A DNA stretch of 64,000 bases from Adiantum capillus-veneris (GCA_014529385.2 CM043963.1:101886912-101950911); one strand, 5' to 3'. Positions 33,800 to 46,915 are shown, counted from the stretch's first letter. Notes: a model not told the origin generated them from the letters alone. Translations and numbers: made by a program.

Positions 33800-34115
33800 C
33801 TGTGAAGTTGATGAACTCAAGTAGGATGATAAACCATTTCACTATTCTTCATGTATTTCATGGCTTGTTCACCAAATAAAGTAACGATTGGTGGTCGACG
33901 AAGAAGACAAACTTGTTAGCTAACAAGTCGTGTCAAAATTTCTTAACTGCATACACCATTCCAAGGGCTTCCCTTTTGATGGTGGTGTAGTTCTTTTCTG
34001 CTGTGTTTAGTTGTCTGTTGGCATAGGAGATAGAAATACCCATTGTTTCTTCACCAAGTTGAGCTAATATGCAACCAAAAGTGAAATTTGAAGCATCAAT
34101 ATGCACATGGAAAAA
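33800..34115 (-). pseudogene. gypsy-3 RNase H
   Basis: VHIDASNFTFGCILAQLGEE (catalytic Asp near 34110), AEKNYTTIKREALGMVYAVK (catalytic Glu) and NKFVFFVDHQSLLYLVNKP (second Asp region). Two stops interrupt it. Confidence 0.8.
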
Positions 34116-34559
34116 TTTGTTCCAGTCTGGAGTCTTTTGTATTGGTGCTTATGTCAAGGTATATATAAGGGCCGTAGTTCATGCCAAAAATTTGAAGACA
34201 TCCGATAAAGTTATGAGGCTGATTTGTGACAAGTTGACCGCCACTTTCATAAGTGTTTTGTGTAGTACTTGGAAGACATGGAGTAATGACCAAATTTATA
34301 GATTTCAAACCAAAATTTTGAATAGAATCTGCAATAAAATTTGACTATTGAAGTAACAAAATATCGTTCGTGCGGTTTCTTTGAAAACCAAAACATGAGT
34401 GAAGCTCTCTAAGATCCACCATATCAAATGTTGAAGACAACAACTTCTTCACTTGTTGAAAAAATCCCAAATCATTGGGAACAAGGATGGTATCTTCCAC
34501 ACAACGAGCAAGAATCACAAACTATCACCTTGGCATTTTATAGATAAGTTGGGGTCAGA

Positions 34560-35260
34560 AGAGCAAGAGATAAATCCTTTGGAATGATTTCTCACATTCA
34601 TCAGTCTATTCAAAGTGAGTGATAAGGCCGTAAATGGGTTTTTATATGACTACATAAATGTAGATGAATCTAAGGTAATTGCGACAATGCCCCATAAATG
34701 CCTCAACTTCCTTGACGTTTGTTGGTCTTGACATCTCAGCAACAATCTTACTGCTAATTTTAACTACTCAATGTAGTAGTCACCTGTAAATGTCCCGGTA
34801 GGGAATATCAGAGTGGTGGAAATACCATTTTTTGATACAATATGTCCAAGAATTTTGCCATGGCTAACCATAAATACACACTTTTCTAGATTTAAACAAA
34901 TCCTATATAGATGGCATTTTGGAAAGACACATCATAAGTGTTTGAAATGGCTCTCTCATTTTGTAGAATGCACACAAAGATTATCCATATATACATCCAT
35001 GAAATTCCAAAGATACTCCTTAAAAGCATGCTTCATTAAGCACTGGAATCTTGTTGGTGCATTGGTCAGTCCAAAAGACATAACCCTATAAGCAAAAATT
35101 CCTCATTCCATGGCAAAAGCCGTTTTATGATGATCTTTGGGATCTATGGCTAATTGATTGGAAGCAGAGAATCCATCCAAGAAGCTATAAGCCACTTTCC
35201 AGATACTCGTTCAAGCACATGATCTATGATAGGAAGAGGATGATTATCTTGTATGGTTGC
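34560..35260 (-). pseudogene. gypsy-3 reverse transcriptase
   Basis: SFLDGFSASNQLAIDPKDHH (about 35195), KTAFAME then IFAYRVMSFGLTNAPTRFQ, and the catalytic box VYMDNLCVHS near 34985, in which the second Asp of YMDD is changed to Asn. CLNLEKCVFMVSHGKILGH follows. There are stops after AFAME and after CVHST. Confidence 0.85.
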
Positions 35261-36346
35261 TGTGATACCCAATCAATGTGTTATATTTTAGAAAATGATT
35301 TTTCCTTCCTTAAGCTTCTTGATCTCTTCCTTGATTTCTTAGCAAATGTCTTACTCTATAGGTGTATGGTCATTGTCTGCTAGGCTTAGTGTCATCTCTC
35401 ATAGGGATAGTATGCTGACATATTTTAGGTCCACTCCCTTGAGATCTTTGTAGAACTAAGCAAAAACATCTCTATACTCCTTCAACATCCGAATAAGAAT
35501 TTCTTACTCCTCTAGAGACAAATCTGTAGCTATATATGCTAGCTTTGAGCCCTCTCTTGACTCTGCTAGGTCAATTCGTTTGGCATTTTCAGGTCCCTCA
35601 TAGGATCTTCTTGGTTCTTTCAACTATCGTAACAATTGCTCTACAATGATTCATCAATCTTGCAATGTGCATTTTTTGTTGTGCAAAGGGACACTAATTG
35701 CTCCTGGTTTGTCACTGTCTGACTCCATTTCAGTTGTCTAGACCTCTATCAAGGTCCATTTCAACTCCTTATACTTTGCTTTGTGCTTAGTCTTAGTCAT
35801 TGGAGGTTCTTTCCCCTTAGTCTTATCCAGCTTGCCCGATTCTTGTTTTGTTTTGGTCATCGATCTATGCTTTTCATGGTTGGATATCTCCCCGTTATTT
35901 TGTCCTTGATGCAATCCGATGTATCTATCATCGCCAAGAATTGTGTTTTGTTATCCATTTCTAGTTTCCACTATTTCTTTTTCATGTTATTTTTCCATTT
36001 TCTATGATATCTTTGTTGGCATCTAGGATGCTGCTTTGAAAACCCAAAAATACTCTTCTCTCCACGTAGCAGTTTTGCCCTTACATGTTCTTTTTAAAAA
36101 TTTGTTTCCTCTGTTGTGAGTGTCTCCTCCTCTAACTCTTCTGTGGAATCATAATATTGATCACAGAAGACCTACTGCTCCTTGATCAATTCAATAGTCA
36201 CCATCTAGATAGGAATTATGCTGTAACCCTCCTTATCACAAAACTATGTGGGTGTGGATTCGTTAACACATACATCCATAGTAGCTAGAATTTGAGTCCA
36301 CATAAATGGTTCAAACACATGTTCATGAAATGGTTCAGGTACATAT

Positions 36347-36820
36347 TCAACATCCTATACCTCTTGGTCCAATATGCAATCTTCTCTCAGAAGCTCCACA
36401 CACCCATATTGGAGTGTCTTTATGTATCCATGATGGCAATTTATTTATTGGTAAGGTTTTTGAATCCAACTCTTGGATTGGTGTCCATGAGACATTGTAA
36501 GAATGAGTAGCTGATCCAACTTGTTTCACATAAAGAGAATTGTTCCCCCAATCCTGGATCAACTGTATTTGTCTCATGAAAGATCTTCCTAAGATGATCT
36601 CGTGATTAAGTTTTTTTCCAAAATCTACAATGGCAAAAGTGTGTTGGTAGTCCATTCCACAGAAGCTGACTATTATATTTTTTAGTAAGCCCATTTGTTT
36701 CTCGATATGCTTATCTAATTGCAATTTCATTTCGGTTTGTCTAATTGCTAGTTTTCCCCAAGCTTTGCAAACAACTTTTGTTGCTATGGCAATGCCTGCT
36801 CCACTGTCCAAAATAGCCAT
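36347..36820 (-). pseudogene. gypsy-3 aspartic protease
   Basis: A 157-codon open frame starts MAILDSGAGIAIATKVVC, with the catalytic DSGAG, and continues through IIVSFCGMDYQHTFAIVDFG to HEIILGRSFMRQIQLIQDWG, the conserved end of retroviral-type proteases in this group. The frame is intact here although the rest of pol is broken. Confidence 0.8.
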
Positions 36821-37006
36821 GGTCGTTACATCATTGTACTATAACGGAAGGGTCTTGTTTCCTTTGTTCCCCTCATAGTAAACCCCAACTTTGTTCATGG
36901 GCACAAAATTGATAATTTTACTCTGTATCTCCTTGTTTTGCAATTCCTTTAAGTTTTCTTGTGTTACCCTCTTCAAGCCCATCTTTCTCATGGTAAATTA
37001 TAGATC

Positions 37007-37210
37007 CTTCCACATATATGGTTGTATTTTAAGCAGCTCCCCCAATGTAATTGTGCATTGAATAGGAGTCGACATGATAGATTGCAAGCTTACCACATCC
37101 AAGGTTTTTCTTCCACAGATATGGTCGTATTTTAAGTAGCTCCCCCAATGTAATTGTGCATTGAATAGGAGTCAACATGATAGATTGCAAGTTTACCACA
37201 TCCAAGGTTT
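37007..37210 (-). repeat. 103-bp tandem duplication in gypsy-3
   Basis: Unit 1 (37007-37109) and unit 2 (37110-37210) both start CTTCCACA.ATATGGT and end ACATCCAAGGTTT, with few differences. On the minus strand each encodes QCTITLGELL or its relic, the segment that precedes the protease. The duplication would double that peptide. Confidence 0.9.
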
Positions 37211-37340
37211 GTTGTGGTCTATTCAATATTGACATTTTACACACCATTGATTTTTCTTCATTTTCACCCATGTCTGTAGTGTTCGAGATTTTGATAATCT
37301 TGATTGCTTTGATCCCAATCTCCATACAAATATTGTTCAT

Positions 37341-39154
37341 TTAGTTCCATGGGTGGTTGATATAGCCACACTTCTTTGGTAGGAGCCGAGTTCAAAGTTA
37401 AGACTCTCGTCCTTTGCATCTCTAACTCGTTCCCAGAGGTGATTTGGCCATTCTTTGTTAACTAAAGGAAGTCCGTCTAGTCCCCCTCTAACTATAGGCC
37501 AATCAACATTCATGTAGTCGCACTCCCCATCTCAATCACATGCCATATCCTTGCATTTGAGTCATCGGTTTCTAGTTGATGTTCATGGGTTCCCTCATGG
37601 CTACAATGCTCTATTGGTGGTGGATGTGGATGTTATGGAGGTGGCACCATCAATAGACATTTTTTTGGACACTATGGAGGTGGTAGCATTGGTAGATCCA
37701 CCCTAACTTTTGATTGTAGAGCACCTTTACCTTTATTGTCCCTTGTCACTCTTACACGTCACAACTTTGCTATCCACTCCACATTTTGTCTAGCTATCAT
37801 GCATTCCTTGCTTGCCACTCTAGATGATATTTCTCCCTTCACACCAATTTTTTTTTTATTAAAACCTCTTGCTACATACCATAGGATACACTTGGATTCA
37901 CACCACAAGATACCCCTACCGTCACCCTTGTGATTATCCCTTGCTTTTGGTGCAATTAGAAGTAGAGGTGTTCCTACAACATAGACTATAAAACCTATCG
38001 CATACACCTAGATGAGAATAGGCCACTTCTCATTCATCACATTCCTACAACATAGACTATAAAACCTATCACGTACATGTGGATGAGAATAGGCCACTTC
38101 TCACTCATCACATTCCTTGGGGGGTCCACATTAAAAAACACTTATAGCAAGAGGTATTTATAAAACCCCTCTATACACACACTTCACATGAATTAAAAGA
38201 CCCATGTTCCTTCATAGACCTAGAACTTTTTGGCAATTTTCCATTTTCACACCCCTCTTGTCCATGTAGTTTTGTAACTCTTTGAAATATGAAAAACCCC
38301 CCCACATGAACTCACATGCGATGGGCATGCTATAACTATATATTTTGTGGTGCATCCCCCAGGTTGCATGTACCATCTTTGCTCCAAAGACTTTTTCCAT
38401 CACATCATGGAGAAATGCTGGCAAATAGACTCAAGGCTCAAGGAGCAAGTCAGTTGCTTCTTCATGGTAAATTCCACATGCCTAGTGTAGATGACTGTTT
38501 CTTCAACAAGTGGATGTCGGAGAGGATGTAATATTATTGCAAGCAGATACTTGTGAAGCATGCGAGCAGGGATTATGGAATCCTGTAACTCAACTAATAC
38601 AACTGGAGGTTTATCAAGTCGTGAATCTCCCCCAACACACAAAGCTAGTGTGATACGATGCAAGTAGACATAGGGAGTTCACATGGGAGTGATGTCTAGC
38701 TTTCAAAATTCAAGAAGGATTTTGTAAGTATAAGTGAATTACAGTGTTTAAGATATGCTAGCTTTGTAAATGTTTCTTCTAATCTTTCTTGGAAGGAATC
38801 TATTCATGTTTGAGCACAAATAGGGTGCAAAAAAAGGTCTTCATTTCTCATCAAGAAGTGCAAATACACGCTAGATCACTAAGCTATTCTAACTTTGAAC
38901 AAGATTTATATTGGTTTTATTTAAGTTTATCTTTTTGCATTCTTTGTTGAGCTATTTTTGGTTGGAGCTATATATGGATCACTCTACCTAAATGTTGGAA
39001 TTAGGGTTGCAGGAAAACATACACATCTTGGAGAAGACGAAGGAAGCTAACACACACAAGAGAGAGGGTATTACTTGGTGTGCAACAGAAAGACAAGATA
39101 GCCCTAGAGTGATGGGATGTCCTATCTACAATTTGACATTGAAGAGCAAGTGAG
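37341..39154 (-). other. Unassigned DNA between gypsy-3 and the left CACTA fragment
   Basis: Minus frames at 38007-37759 and 38424-38212 (HDVMEKVFGAKMVHATWG) look coding-like but match nothing I recognise. It may be the 5' end of gypsy-3 or another decayed element. It contains the tandem duplication at 37971-38112. Confidence 0.35.
37971..38112 (+). repeat. 71-bp tandem duplication
   Basis: Two adjacent units start TTCCTACAACATAGACTATA at 37971 and 38042 and end CATCACA, differing at about six positions. Confidence 0.9.
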
Positions 39155-39999
39155 TACAAATTAGCAAAATTAAAAGCATAACATAACCACAAAATCAGAC
39201 TCTTAAACATGACATGTTTTCAAAAGCATAATCATAACCTCAACTTCTAAACCATAGGCACAAGGACATGTAGATTTTATAAACATAAAAAACATGATTC
39301 AAAAACCACAAGTATAACCATAACGTGATTGCCAAACCATATTTGCAAAACCATAAACATAATCTGCTTGGCTCCATACCATAACGTGATATATTGCCAA
39401 ACCATATTTGTAAAACCATGACCACAACTTGCTCGTCATACCATAATCATAACATGATTTCCATACCATCATTGCAAAACCATAACCATAACCTGATTAC
39501 CAAACTATACTAAAAAAACCATAGCCATAACCTGCTTGTCATACCATAACTATAATAACCATACCATCATTGCAAAACCGTTACCATAACCCGATTGCCA
39601 AACCATAACCATAACATGATAACCATAACCAAATTTCCAAACCATAACCATAACCTGATTTTTCAAACCATAACCATAACTTGCTTGCCATACCATGATT
39701 GCCATACTAAAACTTTCAAACCATAACCATAACCTGATTGCCATATCATAATCATAATTGTAAACAAAATGCAAAACCATAAACATAAGCATGAAAATTT
39801 ACATGTATATAATGAATGGGCACAACTATATCAAGAAGACCTACATCTACAAAAAAAAAACATATATGGAGGATGTCACCCTCATGGTAATGCCTCCCAG
39901 TCGCGGCCTCTCCCTCCTCCTGCAGGTGGGTCAAAAGGGCCACAAGTCCATGCTTGTACCCATACTTCTCCTCTTGGCGTGTCAGAGGGCGCTTCACGG
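39155..39999 (-). mobile_element. Left CACTA fragment, 3' part (last exon plus hexamer array)
   Basis: On the minus strand the last exon (39999-39882) encodes RPLTRQEEKYGYKHGLVALL and LQEEGEA, frameshifted by one base near its end compared with the right copy. A degenerate (TTATGG)n region follows (about 39780-39230), then AATTAGCAAAATT (about 39158), which also occurs in the right copy. Homology stops near 39155, so the terminal inverted repeat is missing. The 5' part of the same exon lies at 48992-49003, beyond gypsy-2. Confidence 0.75.
39230..39780 (-). repeat. Degenerate (TTATGG)n hexamer array, left copy
   Basis: On the plus strand AACCATAACCATAAC words alternate with GATTGCCAAACCATA and TTGCAAAACCATA spacers. 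It is the inverted counterpart of 50440-50870. Confidence 0.85.
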
Positions 40000-41734
40000 T
40001 GTAATGGAATTGGCCTATTTAACTTGAGAGTAGCGGAAATTAATGAGAGTACTTTTGAGAAATGACTTTGTGAGCATAGCGAGTGAACATAATTGAAGAT
40101 AGCAACATAATCATAGCAATTAGTTAACTTGGCATGAACAATACTTTTGCAAGAGAGACAATTTAGAGAACATGACAACAGTTGAGTACCGGATTTATGT
40201 GAAGCCGGTACCCCCTCCAATAGGCATTTGTATTATGATTTCTCCCATTAAGAGAGACTTGTTACATACAATATTTGTGTTCCTTGTAGCCTAGGTGATG
40301 CAATGAAGATGGAAAGCTTCATGCATCACAAGCATAACATAAACTTGAAGAAATATTTAACTCTCCCAAGCCTCAGTCCCAAGACCTCAAACACCTTCGA
40401 AGGTGGAGAGAGCTAGCAAGGAATGAGGGTAGGGAAGAGGAAGAAGAAACATTTCATAGGAGAAAGAATTAGTTCCTCACTTATCATAACTCTTGTTGCT
40501 AGCATACATAATAGCATAGTAATGAAGAATAAGGAGATGGCAAGCTTAAGCATTGAAGCATGGCTCTTGGTTGGATTTGCAGTCCATAGCCAAGAGTGTT
40601 GGTGTAGGCTCTCAACCTCTACTTGCTTGGAGAAGGAGAGGGAGCTCTTGCACTTTGCATAACACACAATGAGAGTGTTTGTGAGTGTGTGTGGGTGAGT
40701 ATACCCCCTAAGCAACACCCTAGCTTGCTTGGGTAGACCCCCCCTTGTAGCTCATTCTTGAAGCTCATTGGACCCCTCCAGGCCTAGCCAATCACAAGCA
40801 GGAGGCATTACAAGCAACAAGGGTAACCTTGGGACAAGTGTCCCCCTTTACCCTTTGAGAGAGAGGACTTGATAAATGCAAAATCAATTAATTATCGGTC
40901 CTAAATTATCATTGGACCCCCTGGGTGGCCAACCAATAGGCTTCAGGCACATCATGAGGGCAACATGAGGAGGAACTTGACAAATGTCCCTTCTGCTTTC
41001 TTTTTTACCATGCATGCCTCGTGTGAGTGTGTGGGTGTTCTCTCTCATCCCCCCTCATGTAGGGCTTGCCCCCTCCTTGTAGGGATTGAATATTTGACTT
41101 TTTGACACCTCAAGAACCTCATGCATAGGCCCAGTTCCCACCACAAGCTTGGCCCTTAAGCACTTTAAACTTGGGCTGGGTTCTCACCTCAAGTGCAACC
41201 CTAGTATCTCAAGCATGTAAAGAACCTCAAGCATCATAATCATCAAGCACCTCAAGCACCTCAAGCATCTCAAGCACCTCAGTCATCAAGCATGACAAGT
41301 AGGACTAGCACCTCGAGCTGGGTCGGGTTGGGTCGGGTTCCCGCCTCAAGCTCAGCCCTAGCTTACCTAAGGTCAAAGGACTTTTACACACATTATTGGA
41401 GGTCTTCAATGAATTTAACCCTAAGGTATTATGCTCCATTGGATAGCCTTGCTCTTTGATAGACCATCTCTCATTTGGGCCCCTTTACCATTCGCCCCGT
41501 GTTAAGATAGATCTATAGGCACATGTCCATATCTGCTTCATTGGTTAGCCTTGCTCTTTGATAGACCATCTCTCATTTGGGCCCCTTTACCATTGGCCCC
41601 GTGTTGAGATAGATCTATAAGCACATTTCCATATCTTAACACTTGTTCCCGTTTATTCTCCCACATTAAGTGATCAATTTAATATGAGAAAATCATTTGG
41701 GTTGGTTAGATATTAGATATTAGATTTTATGACG
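40000..41734 (-). repeat. 3' LTR of gypsy-2
   Basis: 1735 bp. Minus strand begins CGTCATAAAATC (TG mutated to CG) and ends CAATTCCATTACA. It contains an internal duplication of about 102 bp (units at 41441 and 41543) shared with the 5' LTR. Confidence 0.9.
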
Positions 41735-41751
41735 TTACCTCTCTCTTGAAA
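41735..41751 (-). other. Polypurine tract of gypsy-2
   Basis: Minus-strand TTTCAAGAGAGGTAA directly before the LTR. Confidence 0.75.
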
Positions 41752-42093
41752 TCATAGTCGTCCTCGACTATGAGGTAGAAGAGATAAAGCCTTAGTCATT
41801 AGTCAATTTTACTGAGCGGGTAGAGGATCCCTTTTTTCCCTACGACATCTTTCCAAGATGGCTGACTAATCCATTTGGTGCTTGGGAGACATAGCTGCCG
41901 CAAGCATGTCTGCTGTTTAGTCCATTTCATTCTCCCAAAGTAGAGTGACAAATTCTACTTGGTGTTTGAGAGACATCGTCATCACAAACATGATTCTAAG
42001 CATGCATACTAGTTAAATTTGTGCATAATTAAAAAGAGGACTAGTCTTATAAGACAAAAACATGAGTCATTTAAAGGAAATTTGTACATTTGC

Positions 42094-42708
42094 TTACTCT
42101 AATGTAGCATTGTAAGCATTGACAAGGTTCATACTATCCTTAAGCTGTATTCCTTGCATCCATCTAGCATCTTCAAAAGGATAATTTTTGACCTTAATAA
42201 GATACCATCGGATAATCTTACCATGTCGTAGTACCTTGCCTTCATGCCGAAGGATAGCTTCGGGTTGTAGCACCTCTTCTTGGTCTTCAACTTCGGGAGG
42301 GTCTTCAATAATTGGTTCAGTTGGTGGATCTGCTTTGTAGGGCTTAAGTAGGCTTACATGAAAGGCATTGTGTATGAGCCAATGGTTGGGCAACTTGAGT
42401 TGATAAGCCATCTCATTGATGGGCTTCAAGATTTGGAAAGGACCATAGTATCTTCTTACTAGTTTAGCATAATACTTTTGATGGCCCGTAGGATTTTTGC
42501 CTGTTGTTTGCCTTGATCGAGCCTTAGGAAACTTGAGTAAGACCCAATAATTTTCTTTGAACATTAAGGCTCTTCTGTACTTATCAGCAACAGCTTTTTG
42601 CCTTTGTTGAGAGATGGATATAGTCTCCTTAATCTTTTGAAAAGATTCTTGTAGGTCACGGCTATAATCACCGGTGGCGAAGATCTTCCCATGTACTTTG
42701 AGTAGCAA
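42094..42708 (-). pseudogene. gypsy-2 integrase C-terminal region with chromodomain
   Basis: A 204-codon open frame. It includes ATGDYSRDLQESFQKIKETI, then RYYGPFQILKPINEMAYQLK and NAFHVSLLKPYKADPP, the conserved integrase tail. It ends with AILRHEGKVLRHGKIIRWYL and VKNYPFEDARWMQGIQL, a chromodomain that in this group binds modified histones and steers insertion. The frame stops in NATLE, just before the polypurine tract, as expected for a complete pol end. Confidence 0.85.
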
Positions 42709-42719
42709 GGGACTTTTAG

Positions 42720-43560
42720 GTCTTCGATGAATGATCTCAAAAGGTGCTTTTTCGGTAGAAGTATGTACAGTATTATTGTAGGCATACTCTACAAGAGGTA
42801 GGTACTTTTCTCATTGTGAGCGTAAATCTACTTCGGTAACATAAATCTTGAGTAGATCGAGTATCATAAGATTGGCTATCTCACTTTGTCCATCCGTTTG
42901 TGGGTGATAGGCCGAAGAGAAATTCAATCTTGTTCCTAGATTTTCAAAGAGACCTTTCTAGAAATGACTGGTCATTCTAGGATCTCTATCTGACACGATG
43001 GATGTGGGTAATCATGGGTGCTTGAAAATTTGAGATATGAAGAGAGTTGCCAATTGATGTGCCTTAATAGTCTTTTTGACAGGAATAAAATGTGCTTGCT
43101 TGCTAAACCTGTGGACTATTGTCCATATTCCTGTATTCCCATGGATAGACTTGGGTAATCCAAAGATTAAATCCATGGATATACTCTCCCATGGTGAATT
43201 TGGGATAGGCAATGGATGGAGTAATCTAGGTTGCTACCCTCTATCATACTTGGTCTTTTGGCATACTACACATTTTAAAACATACTCTTGTATGTCCACT
43301 TTCATGGTAGGCCAATATAAGTACGTCTCTACTCCTCGGAGAGTAGGTTGAATAACTCTATGCCCCACATATGGAGGAGCATGGGATTCATACATAACTT
43401 AATCACGAAGGGAATGGGTAACACATAGCCTATTGCCGTGGAGAAGATAACCATCCTGCAAGGTGAATGTTTCCTCTTTCTTCCCAAAAGCAAGGGCTGA
43501 CATTATGTCTCTAAAGTCACGGTTAGTAGCATACTCATCTATCATGGAGGATAGATCATT
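42720..43560 (-). pseudogene. gypsy-2 integrase core
   Basis: PWESISMDLIFGLPKS (first Asp, about 43195) and FSKQAHFIPVKKTIKAHQ are readable. The second half near 42990-42850 is broken by shifts, though the positions correspond to the gypsy-1 NRDPQ and DGQSE motifs. The zinc domain lies near 43350-43230 in a different frame. Confidence 0.75.
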
Positions 43561-43596
43561 GTGAGTATCTATAGAAATCGCATTAACTTTTGATCG

Positions 43597-44774
43597 TCAT
43601 GAAAGTGCATCGGCCACTTGATTGTGCTTACCACTTATGTGAGCAATATGGAAATTAAATTGTGAAAGATAATTTGCCCACCTCATTTGTTTGTCGGAAA
43701 GCTTGGTTTGCGTCATGAAATACTTAAGACTTTGGTGGTCGGATCGTGGGATAAATGGAGTCCCCAATAGGTAGTGCTTCCATGTGTCTAGGGCATGTAG
43801 AATAGCTAAAAGCTCTTTCTCATAAATGCCCAAGACTCGTTCATCAATATTGAGCCTTCAGCTCTCATATGCTATGGCATGCCCTTCTTGAAGCAAAACT
43901 GCTCCAAGGTAATCACCACAAGCATCACATTGGACCTCAAATGGCTTTGAGAGATCCGGAAGCACGAGGATTGGTTGGGAAGTAAGCTTCTCTTTGAGCT
44001 TTTCAAAAGCATTTTGCTCCTTACCAGTCCATACATACTTAACGTTCTTCTTAGTTAAGTCGTGTAGTGGTCCTACTACTTGAGAGAATTTTGCTATGAA
44101 GCGTCTATAGTATGCACACATACCAATAAAGCTTCTTAGCTCATGTAGATTTCTTGGGTTAGACCATGATTTTATTACCTCTAACTTTGATGGATCCATA
44201 CGGATACCATCGTGAGAGATAATATGACCTAGGTATTGAATCTCTTGAAGGAAGAATTCGCTTTTCTTTTGGTTGAGAAAAAGCTTGTTCTCCCTCAATG
44301 CTTTAAAAATCACTTGGAGATGTTGCTTATGTTCCTCCAAAGACTTGGAGTAGATGATGATATCATCAAAGAACACTCTAGTGAATTTGCGATAAGGTCT
44401 AAAAATTTTCTCCATCAGACGATTGAACGTAGCTGGTGCATTAGTCAAGACAAAAGGCATGACTGGATATTCATAAAGACCAAATGGTGTGCGAAACGCG
44501 TTCTTTAGGATATCTTCATCCACTATCCTTATTTGATGATAGCCACTTTTAAGGTCAATCCTACTGAAGTAGGTAGAGCTTGTAGCTTATCAAATAGATC
44601 TTCTACCCGAGGCACGGGAAATCTTGTTTTGATAGTGATATGGTTTACTGCTCGATAGTCCACACACATACGGTATGTACCATCTTTCTTTTTCACTAAA
44701 AGGACTGGAGAACAAAAGGGAGAGGAACTAGGCCTCACCATCCCTTTGTCTACCAATTCCTGTACTTGCCTCAT
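43597..44774 (-). pseudogene. gypsy-2 reverse transcriptase and RNase H
   Basis: RT starts [20 protein letters not shown] and [19 protein letters not shown]. The main block (44523-43858, 221 codons) has FRTPFGLYEYPVMPFVLTNA, an intact FFDDIIIYSKSLEEH (about 44375) and YLGHIISHDGIRMDPSKLEV. RNase H runs VQCDACGDYLGAVLLQEGHA, then after a stop EKELLAILHALDTWKHYLL, SDHQSLKYFM and HNQVADALS (43833-43597). There are few breaks compared with gypsy-1. Confidence 0.9.
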
Positions 44775-44831
44775 GATCTCCTCTTGTTGAGCTTGTGAGA
44801 CTCGATAAGGAGGTTTGTTAGGCGGTGAGCT

Positions 44832-46915
44832 TCATGGAAGGACCTCAATGCGATGGTCATCATCCCCTCGTGTTGGAGGTAAGTCCATAGGGATATCATC
44901 GATGAACACATCTTGGAATCCTTTTAGAAAATTAGACAAGTCTAATTCTTCTTGATTCCTACCATTTACATTTGATGAAACATTCGTATCTTTTAGAGAC
45001 TCTTTGACAAAAATCATATACGCAGAAACTAAGCTCTTCATTGACTTATCAAAACCAAGAGGATTTACAAGTGGAATAGTGCAACCACGCTCACTAGCAT
45101 CTATATACATGTTCTTTCCCTTGTAGGTGAAGTGGATTCTCCTTTCAGGGAACTTCATGTTGGCAGCCATGCGATCAAACCATGGCGCCCCTAGGATAGC
45201 ATCCTCATGTTGGAGAGGAGATATGAAGAAGTCTTCTTTGTCGACATAGCTTTGGACATGAAGCCTCAATTTCCCAATCAAGGGAGTAATGGAGGCTTAG
45301 TGTCCCTTGAAAGCTGTCTCAGCCATTACCATATCTCCCATCTCTAAAGCTTGAATGCCCAACTTGGTGGCCAACTCCATTGATATAAAGTTGTGAGTAG
45401 AGCCAGGGTCAAACAAGATGAAGGCATCATGCTCTCTTACCTGTCTCCAAGCATAGGAAAGTGATGATCCTTTGCAATGAGCATCCTCTTTTGGAGCTTT
45501 GATGGTGGAAGCCCTAGGAGTCTCATTGCGAGTATTCTTCTTGGAGCAAGAACGATAGCCATGTCCTTGCTCCCCACACTTGAAACACTTATGGTCCTTG
45601 CGAAAAGCTTCAAGCTCTTTAGGAGAGAGTTTGTTTTTACCTTTGTAAACTCCCTTCTCCTTGGACCGATTGTTGTTGTTGTTGGAAGTGACTTGGGAAG
45701 AATTTTGAACATTGGTTTTCCCCTTTGCATCATTTTTGTCTTTGTTTTCCATGTACGTCTAGCCCCTTGATGGAAATTGATGCGTGAAGCAACCATGGTG
45801 TGATGGATTACTTCACTAATAGTACCAGGCCATTGAGAGTTGATATATTCGGCCATCTCTTCAGGTAATCCCGCACAGAATTGCAACCCTTTTCTTCGCA
45901 AAGTCTATCTTTTGAAAGACAGTAGCCTTGAGATGTAAATCCCAAAACTTGTCTACGTACTTGTGGATAGACTCATGAGAGAGAAGATTCAAGCTGCGCC
46001 ATTCTACAAGAATTTTGTCCTTTGCATCACTTGCAAGGAATTGCTTCATGATGGAAACTCGTAGAGTTTTCCATGTCTTTGGGGCTTCACCATTGCCACG
46101 AAGGCTAGCCCACCATTGACGAGCTGATTTTTGGAAGTGCATAGCTACATGGCATAGCTTGGAGGACTCTGTGAAGCCCTCGTCTCCAAAGGCTGCATCA
46201 AATTGTTGGATGAAGGCAAACACTTTGTCGGTAGCACCAAAGGTGCCATCATAGGTGAGAAAAGAGATACTCTTTCCTCCCTCCTTGAACTTCTTTAGCT
46301 TTTGTGACCTTCACCATGCAGGAAATGATTTGCGATGTCCTCCCCTTTTGTGTTCTCTAGGAGAATAGCCACCCAATAGCCATAGCTTTCATCGAAAGAG
46401 GAGGAAGGTGAAGAAGAAGGAGAAGAGGGTGACCTCTTCCTAGCCCTTTTCTTCCTTTGTTTCCTCTCTTGCCTTTCAGAGTGATGAGGAGAAGGACTAT
46501 GTGTTGATCTTTTCCTCTTGGGAGGAGTGGGCGATCGTCTAGACCACCGTCTTTGTGGATCCACATCTTCAGAGGAACCTAAAATTTCATTGCTTTCTTG
46601 CTCTTTGGATTCCTCCTCTCGAATGGGAGAGAGTCTTCTTTTGGAGGTCTCTTCAAGAGGCCTCCTAAGCTCTCTCTCCTCTCGGAGAGGAAGGGAAATT
46701 CCATAAGCACGAAGTTGTTGAGTAACTTCGGCTTGCAAAGCAGGGTTGCCCATAGCTTGCTGCAACCTAGTGACGAGATAATTCACAAACATGGGAGAAT
46801 CATCATTCGCACCTTCATGTGCAAACTCAAAGCTCTCAATGTTCATTCTACTCTCTTGATTATTGTCAGCCATGTTAACAAAATTTATGTATGTACTTAG
46901 TCTATGCTTTGGCAA
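44832..46915 (-). pseudogene. gypsy-2 gag and protease
   Basis: Gag opens MPKHRLSTYINFVNMADNNQ (46915), and contains the Arg/Lys/Ser-rich region (46500-46300), AFIQQFDAAFGDEGFTESSK and ARQWWASLRGNGEAPKTWKT (46220-46050), FCAGLPEEMAEYINSQWPG and a zinc knuckle FKCGEQGHGYRSC (about 45600). The protease follows with an intact active site FDPGSTHNFISMELATKLG (about 45400). A linker 45281-44832 (LRLHVQSYVDKEDFFISPL) leads to RT. About three frame changes are needed to read through. Confidence 0.85.

Larger units (their letters stand above)
33199..37340 (-). mobile_element. gypsy-3: degenerate minus-strand Ty3/gypsy pol
   Basis: Minus-strand order is a region before the protease (37340-37000), protease, RT, RNase H and integrase zinc domain, which is the gypsy order. 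No LTR, PBS or integrase core was found, so the ends are lost. The sequence is unlike gypsy-1/2 and older, with stops in every domain. Absence of movement or coat-protein motifs argues against an integrated pararetrovirus. Confidence 0.75.

Noticed and set aside
33199-37340. gypsy-3 as an integrated pararetrovirus (caulimovirid)
   Set aside because: The domain order with an integrase zinc finger after RNase H, and no movement or coat protein motif, indicate a gypsy retrotransposon.
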